A stretch of DNA of 44,541 nt from a virus, in the IMG/VR virus record IMGVR_UViG_3300017719_000024, positions 1 to 44,541 of that record; one strand, given 5' to 3'. The notes beneath the pieces are model-generated. The model did not search any database. It was not told where the DNA came from and was given only the letters and a program-made list of their open reading frames with translations. Positions 22,869 through 29,008 of the stretch are shown piece after piece. Numbering within the stretch: position 1 is the stretch's first letter; every line of letters begins with the position of its first letter. The translations under genes were made by a program, and so were the position numbers.

Positions 22869-23593
22869 AAAAATAGTACCTGTGCAATCCTTTCATTATT
22901 TTTGAACCATCCAGGAGCCATACTTGGTGCATGTAGAACATCTACAGGGTAAATAAGCATCCTATTATATCTCATTCCAATCTCTGCCTCAATTTTTAGT
23001 GCAGAAGACATTCGTAACGTATCAAACAAACCCTGGTAAGATTCGGTGCATTTATTATCGGCACTTGTTATCTCAGTAAACTGTTTTTCATATAGTAGAG
23101 ATCTTTCTAGTCCTTGTTTGTCAAGATAACTATAGAAGTTTGTGCCTCCCTGGCATTCCTCAGGAGTATTCAAATAGATTACAACTCCAAATCTAGATGG
23201 CAATTGAAACCTCAAATATGTATCTTGGTGAGGAATCAACCCAAAAGGATTATTGACTAGTGTTTGGTTACTAGTAAAGTTTACTAAAAACTCTGCATTT
23301 CTCCAATTAGTTTCATATGATAACTCATCGTACCAGTTATTCCAGATAGCACGATTTCTAACAAAATCATCAATAACTTCTTTTATATTACGGATATCTT
23401 TGTGTGGAATTGCTAGTCTATCACCAAAGTCGCAGTGTTCATTGATCTTTCCTGCTTCACCTCTACGAGTTAATGCAAATTTTCTAACTTCATCAGGATT
23501 TTGATAAAGATTATCAATTACCATACATGTAACTGCATTTGGTCCAATACCGTCAAGTTGAGCAACTTCTAACGCATTACCGATCTCAAACAT
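22865..23593 (-). CDS. 2OG-Fe(II) oxygenase-like protein (242 aa)
   Basis: Motifs: LIPHQDTYLRFQ with H122 and D124, CQGGTNFYSY after the first strand, YPVDVLHAPSM with H221 and ERIAQVLF with R235. Length and arrangement match 14516-15280 and a group of phage hydroxylases with an insert between the motifs. The last codons (IAQVLFL) lie in a 23-bp sequence repeated downstream of the next gene. It starts 26 nt after tRNA-Met(CAU), with TATAAATT in between, which may be a weak late promoter. Confidence 0.8.
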   Translation of the reverse strand: MFEIGNALEVAQLDGIGPNAVTCMVIDNLYQNPDEVRKFALTRRGEAGKINEHCDFGDRLAIPHKDIRNIKEVIDDFVRNRAIWNNWYDELSYETNWRNAEFLVNFTSNQTLVNNPFGLIPHQDTYLRFQLPSRFGVVIYLNTPEECQGGTNFYSYLDKQGLERSLLYEKQFTEITSADNKCTESYQGLFDTLRMSSALKIEAEIGMRYNRMLIYPVDVLHAPSMAPGWFKNNERIAQVLFL

Positions 23594-23618
23594 ATTTGCA
23601 ACAAATTTATATTATATA

Positions 23619-23691
23619 TGGGAGATGTGGGGATCGAACCCACCTTATCCGAATTATGAGCTCGGTGCATTCACCAGATTGCTAATCTCCC
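23619..23691 (-). tRNA. tRNA with anticodon CAU (elongator Met or Ile2)
   Basis: The 73-nt sequence GGGAGATTAGCAATCTGGTG... folds as a cloverleaf with acceptor stem GGGAGAT/ATCTCCC, discriminator A, T arm GTGGG-TTCGATC-CCCAC, and anticodon loop CTCATAA (anticodon at 23656-23658). A paired G1-C72 excludes the initiator type. CAU could be elongator Met or lysidine-modified Ile; sequence alone does not decide. CCA is not encoded. Confidence 0.9.
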
Positions 23692-23695
23692 TAAA

Positions 23696-23767
23696 CTCCC
23701 CTTCCTGGGATCGAACCAGGGACCAAACGATTAACAGTCGTTCGCTCTACCGCTGAGCTAAAGAGGA
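23696..23767 (-). tRNA. tRNA-Asn (GTT)
   Basis: The 72-nt sequence TCCTCTTTAGCTCAGCGGTA... has acceptor stem TCCTCTT/AAGGGGA, discriminator G (usual for Asn), and anticodon stem-loop ACGACTGTTAATCGT with anticodon GTT at 23733-23735. Only 4 nt separate it from the tRNA-CAU, so the two are co-transcribed. CCA is not encoded. Confidence 0.95.
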
Positions 23768-23949
23768 TTGTCTTTTTTATGCGTCTCTAGAAGATATTCA
23801 ACAGTGTTTGCTACATCATTCATAGCATCACGAAGCATAGGTTGTTGACCAGAAGTTTGTTCTACTTTAGTAGTGCCATTCTTAAACTCCTCGCAAAGAG
23901 TCCAACGCCATTGACCCATACTATTAGAATACCAAAGATTGATCTTCAT
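23758..23949 (-). CDS. Conserved cyanophage-type hypothetical protein (63 aa)
   Basis: The product MKINLWYSNSMGQWRWTLCE... with AMNDVANTVEYLLE belongs to a small protein type I recall from cyanomyoviruses. Its stop (23758-23760) lies inside the 5' part of tRNA-Asn, so gene and tRNA overlap by 10 nt and are presumably separated by RNA processing. It begins about 11 nt after the tmRNA 3' hairpin. The function is unknown. Confidence 0.75.
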   Translation of the reverse strand: MKINLWYSNSMGQWRWTLCEEFKNGTTKVEQTSGQQPMLRDAMNDVANTVEYLLETHKKDNPL

Positions 23950-23960
23950 GGAACCTCTAG

Positions 23961-23985
23961 ATTTAAAGGGGGCATTACACCCCCC
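23961..23985 (-). terminator. Hairpin at the 3' end of the tmRNA coding piece
   Basis: GGGGG-TGTAATG-CCCCC followed by TTTAAAT on the minus strand. It could terminate or define the 3' end of the tmRNA coding piece; the U run is short, so termination would be partial and downstream tRNAs may be read through. Confidence 0.5.
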
Positions 23986-24228
23986 AGAACTACTTGGTTA
24001 ACAAGGCTAGTTTAACCCCGATCTCCCATTTAGGCAGTCGCGAGTTCGCGAGTGCGGGAGAATGCAACGATGTTATTCGCTGCGGTGTCAGATGTTTTTG
24101 CATCTATGGTTTGCTTATCCAAGCAGGTTTCAGTCACATTCCGTGTACCCTGTCGAAACCATGGCACCCCCAAGTAATGGAGGTGAGGGGAATCGAACCC
24201 CTGTCCAGAATGTCGATGATGCAACCTA
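23968..24228 (-). ncRNA. ssrA: Circularly permuted (two-piece) tmRNA
   Basis: Reading leftwards, the acceptor piece comes first: ACATTC (24208-24213), T arm AGGGG-TTCGATT-CCCCT, then CACCTCC and discriminator A (24178). After only TTACTT the coding piece begins at 24171 with GGGGGTG, then the conserved TGGTTTCGAC. GGGGGTG pairs with CACCTCC and contains the G3-U70 pair that alanyl-tRNA synthetase reads. GAATGT (24136-24141) pairs with ACATTC of the acceptor piece. A hairpin AGATG-CAAAAA-CATCT (24090-24105) precedes the resume codon GCG (24078-24080; GCA just before is an alternative). The tag ANNIVAFSRTRELATA ends at TAA 24030-24032. Permuted tmRNA is typical of marine picocyanobacteria. Outer ends are approximate. 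Confidence 0.9.
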
Positions 24229-24244
24229 TTCCACAAAAGTGGAA
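24229..24244 (-). repeat. Short hairpin between tRNA-Thr and tmRNA
   Basis: TTCCAC-TTTT-GTGGAA directly follows the tRNA-Thr 3' end and precedes the tmRNA acceptor piece. It may guide processing of the precursor. Confidence 0.5.
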
Positions 24245-24316
24245 AGCCCACAGTCGGATTTGAACCAACGACCTACGCTTTACAAAAGCGTTGCTCTACC
24301 ACTGAGCTATGTGGGC
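24245..24316 (-). tRNA. tRNA-Thr (TGT)
   Basis: The 72-nt sequence GCCCACATAGCTCAGTGGTA... has acceptor stem GCCCACA/TGTGGGC, anticodon stem-loop ACGCT-TTTGTAA-AGCGT with anticodon TGT at 24283-24285, and T arm loop TTCAAAT. The discriminator is T. CCA is not encoded. It is the first RNA of the operon that leads into the tmRNA. Confidence 0.95.
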
Positions 24317-24322
24317 AGGAAA

Positions 24323-24350
24323 CAGGATGCCACTCTTTTAAAACATCCTG
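24323..24350 (-). repeat. Inverted repeat in the RNA-operon leader
   Basis: CAGGATG and CATCCTG form a 7-bp stem around a 14-nt loop containing TTTTAAAA, just after the predicted transcription start and just before tRNA-Thr. Confidence 0.5.
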
Positions 24351-24358
24351 ATACCAAT

Positions 24359-24387
24359 AATATAGACTAGAAAAGGTTAGATGTCAA
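24359..24387 (-). promoter_or_regulatory. Sigma70-type promoter of the tRNA/tmRNA operon
   Basis: TTGACA (24382-24387), 17 nt, TATATT (24359-24364) on the minus strand. The -35 overlaps the last codons of the 48-residue gene. Start of transcription would be near 24352, 36 nt before tRNA-Thr. Confidence 0.7.
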
Positions 24388-24523
24388 CAGGTCTTGGAGG
24401 AGGACTTTTAAGACCAGAGTTGTGAAGTCTTTTGATTGCTTTGGATAATTCTGGAGTTTCATCCCATTGCCAAATTTCTTCGCGTCCTTTTTTATCTACT
24501 TTTTTGAACTTTTTAGTACTCAT
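24377..24523 (-). CDS. Small basic protein (48 aa)
   Basis: The frame starts at ATG 24521-24523, overlapping the previous stop as ATGA, and ends at TAA 24377-24379. The product MSTKKFKKVDKKGREEIWQW... has a Lys-rich N-terminus, a Trp-containing centre (EEIWQWDETPELSKAIKRLH) and a Pro-rich tail. Coupling supports it. No function is recognised. Confidence 0.65.
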   Translation of the reverse strand: MSTKKFKKVDKKGREEIWQWDETPELSKAIKRLHNSGLKSPPPRPVDI

Positions 24524-24735
24524 TTTCCGTCTCCAATAGTAATGTCAAGTACTCGATCAATTTTAAACTTATTGGAACGTGCATCAACCTCAACGGCATC
24601 CATTCTTTGTTCCAATCTTTTCAGTCTGGTGATAATATCGCCAACTGCTTCACCAATATAGTCAATATTGTCAAGCAAAAGCTCATTACCATACTTTGCA
24701 TTAGGTTCGCTTTTAATTACTTTTTCTTCTTCCAT
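24520..24735 (-). CDS. Small helical protein (71 aa)
   Basis: The start at 24735 (MEEEKVIKSEPNAKYGNE) is chosen because it fits tightly against the upstream stop at 24737. Most of the rest is predicted helix with heptad spacing (VGDIITRLKRLEQRMDAVEV), so a coiled coil is likely. It is translationally packed between an oxygenase gene and the 48-residue gene. The function is unknown. Confidence 0.65.
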   Translation of the reverse strand: MEEEKVIKSEPNAKYGNELLLDNIDYIGEAVGDIITRLKRLEQRMDAVEVDARSNKFKIDRVLDITIGDGK

Positions 24736-24736
24736 G

Positions 24737-25267
24737 TTATCCTCTATAGTCCATGTAGATGTTTCCTGAAATTGTACTGCCAATATTACCACTATTTACG
24801 AAGTGAAGCAACATTGACGGAAAAATAATAATACTTCCTGGTCCTAGATCTGGTTTATAGTCTGGGGGAAAAGTATGGCAATTGAGACCATACTTTTCTT
24901 GAATGATGCCTAGCGAGGGATTTAGAAATGATGTTTTGGATCTTACCGTTTCATAGATGATAAAACTCCATTGACATACTGGATGAATATGTGGATCTTG
25001 ATAATCATTCTCCTTATATACGTTCCTCCACATATGATCAATACGAGGATTCATAGCAATTAGACCCTCGGGACCAAGATTTTTCTCAATTACAGTAACT
25101 AAGTGCTGCATGGCATCATCACTAATATCTAGTTCAGAATTAAATGATGATGGAGTGTTTGAATCCCAAGTTCCTATAACTTCTTCATCTTTGCATGGAG
25201 GAATCTTGAATAGTTCAAGATCAATAGTGTCTTCAAAGATTGGAATAGCAAAGATTTCTTTCTTCAT
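24737..25267 (-). CDS. 2OG-Fe(II) oxygenase-like protein lacking the usual C-terminal Arg (176 aa)
   Basis: The first metal motif is DPHIHPVCQWSFIIY (H93, H95), then GPGSIIIFPSMLLHFVNSG (H155). Where relatives read RI(S/M)xSFN, this protein reads STISGNIYMDY, so the Arg that binds 2-oxoglutarate seems to be missing. It may be inactive, or bind the co-substrate with another residue. It belongs to the HxH branch with 5056-5613 and 8778-9344. It overlaps the next oxygenase gene by 4 nt, so the two are made together. Confidence 0.7.
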   Translation of the reverse strand: MKKEIFAIPIFEDTIDLELFKIPPCKDEEVIGTWDSNTPSSFNSELDISDDAMQHLVTVIEKNLGPEGLIAMNPRIDHMWRNVYKENDYQDPHIHPVCQWSFIIYETVRSKTSFLNPSLGIIQEKYGLNCHTFPPDYKPDLGPGSIIIFPSMLLHFVNSGNIGSTISGNIYMDYRG

Positions 25268-25917
25268 TTTTTAGCAGGTAGGGGATCCTTCCTCATAGTT
25301 TTATATACTAAAGTTGCTCTAAGTCCTCGGTAATATTCTCCATTGGGAGGAGCACCTCTATGTGGAATATTACCTTTGAAGAAACATACTCTTCCTGGTT
25401 TTGGTAGAACTTCTACAGTTTCCCCATTATGTTCAATAATAGTTGGACCACCCCATTCAGGTTCCCATCTCTTATTTACATAATAGATCCAGCTTAATCC
25501 ATTATCACAACTACAATCTTGATGAATAGTTGTATCATGAATATATTGTTGTCCATTGACTAGGACTTCCCCTAATTCAATATCAAAATTAATAGAACCT
25601 ACAACTGCATTATACAACATTTCGTAGGCACTGTCACCTGAAGATTCCGATTTAGGTGGATAGATTGATTGTTTGAAACAAGGAACTTCAAAATCAAAGT
25701 CAGCACCTTTATCATAATCCCAATTTGGCGTGCCGTCTTTGTTATCCTTACGTCCACTACAGAGACCATACTGCCATCCAAATCCATGCAGAATTGTTTT
25801 GTCCATGTGATGAATAAACCACCATGGAAATAGATTATCAATCACGAAGATCTCATCCTTTGACAGATCGTATTGTGAAAAATTTAAAGGTTCTTTAGAG
25901 CAGTCAATATGTATCAT
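25264..25917 (-). CDS. 2OG-Fe(II) oxygenase (217 aa)
   Basis: The motif set is complete: TTIHQDCSCDNGLSWIYYVN with H132 and D134, WGGPTIIEHNGETVEVLPKP, then GNIPHRGAPP with H186 and GLRATLVYKT with R200. This is the standard HxD...H...R arrangement of 2-oxoglutarate oxygenases. The N-terminus (IFVIDNLFPWWFIHHMDKTI) fits the prolyl-hydroxylase-like start. It lies just downstream of two structural genes and is coupled to a second oxygenase gene, so a structural protein is a reasonable but unproved substrate. Confidence 0.85.
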   Translation of the reverse strand: MIHIDCSKEPLNFSQYDLSKDEIFVIDNLFPWWFIHHMDKTILHGFGWQYGLCSGRKDNKDGTPNWDYDKGADFDFEVPCFKQSIYPPKSESSGDSAYEMLYNAVVGSINFDIELGEVLVNGQQYIHDTTIHQDCSCDNGLSWIYYVNKRWEPEWGGPTIIEHNGETVEVLPKPGRVCFFKGNIPHRGAPPNGEYYRGLRATLVYKTMRKDPLPAKK

Positions 25918-25950
25918 TAATAATATGAGAGTATAGTATATATCTGGAGA

Positions 25951-27558
25951 TTAGATCCCCACTTCACTCCAATCAAAGTCCTCAAGAGTCTTTGCTTGGT
26001 TTTTTTGTTTCTCTCTCTTATCATTAACAAAAGCAATACCTTGCAACATACCCCAGGCAGTAGTTTCTTGTTCTCCTCTCAACTCTCTAACAATTCTAGT
26101 TCCATCAAGATATTTGTTAATCTTGGGAGTATTTTCAGAAATTTTAGAAGACATCTCACTTTCTCTACTTGCAATTGCACTGGTAAGACTACCACAACCA
26201 TTAAGACTTGGATTATTTGGACTAACAGCAGTAGTTCCCATAATAGCTGACGGTTCTGTTCCCCCAACTCCAACTGTGAGAGTTTGTCCCTCTACTGCAT
26301 ATGTAGCAGCTGTATACGAGTAAGTGTATGGAATCCCACCGTTGGCTGCATCTCCCCCATCACCAGCCCGATCAACATCTTGGAGTGTTGGCCAAGAGGA
26401 AGCACCTACCCAATACTCAGCAAATCCTGCACCAACTGGAGGTTCGGGTTCTTCTCGAACTTCATGCCATTTTTTTGTTTGCTTTGGATCTCCATTATTA
26501 ATCAAATCGATCTTATGACCTCTACCAACTCTATTTCCATCAGCAATTCCAATTTCTACTGGATCGATGGGGTTTTTAGTAGCTTCAAACTGAAGATCTC
26601 GATTATTAGGTCCCCTAACAATAAGAAAAGAAGCATGAGAAGCACCAATTGAAGTTTGTGTATCTAAAAATACTGCAGGGTAAGCTTCTACCTTACCTAT
26701 GGAAAATATATTAGATGATGTAGTACCTAAAGAAACACTACTCATTACAGCAAAATCAATGTTCACATTATTACTATATCCACCAGCGAGATCGAGATTA
26801 GCAACTGATGTACCAAAAGACTCAATGAAAGTTCCAGCAGCAAAGAAATCCGAAAAGATGATATCTCCTATAGCAAATTGTGACATGAATCCTGATGTGG
26901 CATCGCTATAAACTTTATTGTCTGCACCAGTACAAAATCCACTTACGTTTACTCTTACCTTTGGATAATTTGCCGTTCCTAATCCAGTAACAACTGGAAG
27001 GTTACCTGTTTGAAAAACAACAGGATCTTCCAAATCATCAGTAAGAAGATCACCAACTTTAATAATACCTCCAGTAAAGGCGGTTGCATTAGAATCAAAT
27101 ATAACAAGGACACTTGTTAATGGGTCGATGCTAGAATCTTGAATCTCATCGATTACATTGGAACCGTACTCTTTATTCTTAGGATACCTATAATACTTAC
27201 AACCATAATAATTAATCTGTTGACGTTGAGCTGGGTCCTTTACAACCTCCCAAGTTTGAATGTCTTCATCATCACCCCAGATAGAAACTGTATCTGATTT
27301 TTGAAGTTGCCAAATCAATGGACTTAAACAACCAGCTGCAATTCTTGCATCATATGCATCTTTAACTGCAGTAATAGTAGTATTAATCTCACTAACTAGA
27401 GGAACAGTCTTTTGATCCAAAGCTTCTATTAGTTCATCATACTCATCCGCAATGGCATCAGCAATACTGAGTTGTTCAGTCATTGCCTCTACTTGATCTT
27501 TTGCTTGATTTCGTTGCTGTCGCAACCTTTTAGCCATTTCAGCAGGATTCGCTTTCAT
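25951..27558 (-). CDS. Virion structural protein, N-terminal coiled coil (535 aa)
   Basis: Residues 1-75 form a charged helical region (MAKRLRQQRNQAKDQVEAMT...) consistent with a trimeric coiled coil. Residues 80-420 are beta-rich and contain YKYYRYPKNKEYG-like and Gly/Thr/Ser-rich stretches usual in baseplate or fibre proteins. The C-terminus is helical again (SEMSSKISENTPKINKYLDG, DFDWSEVGI). It directly follows the fibre-domain gene 27558-28439 (stop/start overlap) within the baseplate operon. I recall similar large structural proteins after gp5 in cyanomyoviruses; the exact position in the virion is unknown. Confidence 0.6.
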   Translation of the reverse strand: MKANPAEMAKRLRQQRNQAKDQVEAMTEQLSIADAIADEYDELIEALDQKTVPLVSEINTTITAVKDAYDARIAAGCLSPLIWQLQKSDTVSIWGDDEDIQTWEVVKDPAQRQQINYYGCKYYRYPKNKEYGSNVIDEIQDSSIDPLTSVLVIFDSNATAFTGGIIKVGDLLTDDLEDPVVFQTGNLPVVTGLGTANYPKVRVNVSGFCTGADNKVYSDATSGFMSQFAIGDIIFSDFFAAGTFIESFGTSVANLDLAGGYSNNVNIDFAVMSSVSLGTTSSNIFSIGKVEAYPAVFLDTQTSIGASHASFLIVRGPNNRDLQFEATKNPIDPVEIGIADGNRVGRGHKIDLINNGDPKQTKKWHEVREEPEPPVGAGFAEYWVGASSWPTLQDVDRAGDGGDAANGGIPYTYSYTAATYAVEGQTLTVGVGGTEPSAIMGTTAVSPNNPSLNGCGSLTSAIASRESEMSSKISENTPKINKYLDGTRIVRELRGEQETTAWGMLQGIAFVNDKREKQKNQAKTLEDFDWSEVGI

Positions 27559-28439
27559 TATCCGTTCACTCCTTCTCTGTAATCATAGTTATATCCAACA
27601 ATAGAACGTTGATCCTGTCCAGGATAATCCTCGATCTTTCCTTCATACTCAACGACGATCTTATCAACATCTTTTCTTTCACCAAAAATTGTGTAATAGT
27701 AATTGAAGTAAATTCCCCCACCAATATTAATTACACCGCCATTATAATCAACCGACTCTACGTATAGATTTTGGTTTTCTCCAATAGGAGTTAAATTAAC
27801 AGTGATGGAATCTTCATGTACTAGACCTTTCCAGTATTCTGGTATTGGAATTACATTGGATTCCGATTTACCACGATAATATACCGCAGCCTCTGGTCCT
27901 TCTATACAAATATGTGTCAGTCTCCAACCTTTCTTGGTTGGGTGATGCATATCAAATCCTTTTGGTGGAGATGCCACAGCGATAGCAAGCTTAGCATCTA
28001 ACCATGGGGAATTAATAACACCAGCAACATTGAGTACTCCATTGACATTATCTGCACCATTTTGCACCTTCACCGAATTACCAACTTTCAATGCATTGGC
28101 AATATCAACACCATTTTTAAGACTTAACGCATTCTTAATTGTAGTACCAAGTTTAGTTGTAAGACCAGTAAAGGTACTAACTGCTTGAACATTGAAAATA
28201 CCAATGATATTTGCAATCCCAATTACTTCTAATGATGCTGGAACTGATATGCCCATTGGGGGACCAATCATTACTGTAGCTCGTGGAGCCCCAACGGTTC
28301 CATTTGCACCAAAATATGCTGGTCCATTACAAACTAATGTACCAGGAAATACTCTTGAAGCAGCATCCAGAAAAGAAACGTCTAATGCTCCGATGATAAC
28401 CTTATCACCGAACATTCCTATTGAGCCAGTAACTGCCAT
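27558..28439 (-). CDS. Tail fibre/spike-like structural protein (293 aa)
   Basis: The first 145 residues are repetitive beta structure rich in Gly/Val/Ile/Asn (DVSFLDAASRVFPGTLVCNG, LSLKNGVDIANALKVGNSVK), as in beta-helical shafts. Residues 159-190 hold KGFDMHHPTKKGWRLTHICI then EGPEAAVYYRG, a globular domain that I recall as a C-terminal module of many marine phage fibres. The rest is beta-rich. It follows the needle gene with an overlapping stop/start and probably belongs to the tail tip or short fibres. Confidence 0.65.
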   Translation of the reverse strand: MAVTGSIGMFGDKVIIGALDVSFLDAASRVFPGTLVCNGPAYFGANGTVGAPRATVMIGPPMGISVPASLEVIGIANIIGIFNVQAVSTFTGLTTKLGTTIKNALSLKNGVDIANALKVGNSVKVQNGADNVNGVLNVAGVINSPWLDAKLAIAVASPPKGFDMHHPTKKGWRLTHICIEGPEAAVYYRGKSESNVIPIPEYWKGLVHEDSITVNLTPIGENQNLYVESVDYNGGVINIGGGIYFNYYYTIFGERKDVDKIVVEYEGKIEDYPGQDQRSIVGYNYDYREGVNG

Positions 28440-29008
28440 TAGAAGAAGTCCTTAAATTTATCTAGGAACTTAAGAATACCTCCCAAGAAACTGCCCTGGA
28501 AAATATCTGTCATAGTTCCACCTTCATTTGAAACTGATCCTGTATTTTCGACAAAAGTTGCTCCCAACGATAAATTATTGGATCCAAGGATATTTACATT
28601 GGTCCCTCTAATATGACAAACAGCACCTTTAATATAAACATGTTTACCAGAAACAAGAGTAATTTCACCAGAACCATCCTCAGCAGATAATCGAATATTT
28701 CTACCCTTAAGGATAATATCTCCATCCTGAGCATCAATCAAAATATGACCAGAACCAGCTGTTAAGATCTTAGCATAATCATCTTCTGTGGTTGATTTAT
28801 ACCCACAGAGTTCATATGAGGTTCCATTACATACAGACTTATAATACCCATCTTTATAATATGAGAATCCCTGAGTTTGATCAGTAACAATGGAAAAATC
28901 GGTAGTTTTACCCTTCAACTCACCCGAATCGATCAATACCCCAGATTCCATTCGGAATCCAGGATAATTTCTAAAATATTCTTTAGTAGTTGGTTTTTGT
29001 GTGCTCAT
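28439..29008 (-). CDS. Beta-helical needle protein, gp5 C-terminal-like (189 aa)
   Basis: Residues about 85-150 consist of short alternating strands with Gly/Asp/Asn turns (SGHILIDAQDGDIILKGRNI, SGEITLVSGKHVYIKGAV), like the octad-repeat triple-stranded needle at the C-terminus of T4 gp5. The N-terminus (EYFRNYPGFRMESGVLIDSG) may attach it to the spike base. The tail is Phe/Gly-rich (FLGGILKFLDKFKDFF). It directly follows the gp5-like OB-domain gene with a 1-nt overlap, so base and needle of the cell-puncturing spike appear to be separate polypeptides. Confidence 0.6.
   Translation of the reverse strand: MSTQKPTTKEYFRNYPGFRMESGVLIDSGELKGKTTDFSIVTDQTQGFSYYKDGYYKSVCNGTSYELCGYKSTTEDDYAKILTAGSGHILIDAQDGDIILKGRNIRLSAEDGSGEITLVSGKHVYIKGAVCHIRGTNVNILGSNNLSLGATFVENTGSVSNEGGTMTDIFQGSFLGGILKFLDKFKDFF

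Noticed and set aside
24030-24251. 73-codon minus-strand ORF
   Set aside because: It spans the tmRNA acceptor and coding pieces; only its last codons are read, as the tag, from the resume codon.
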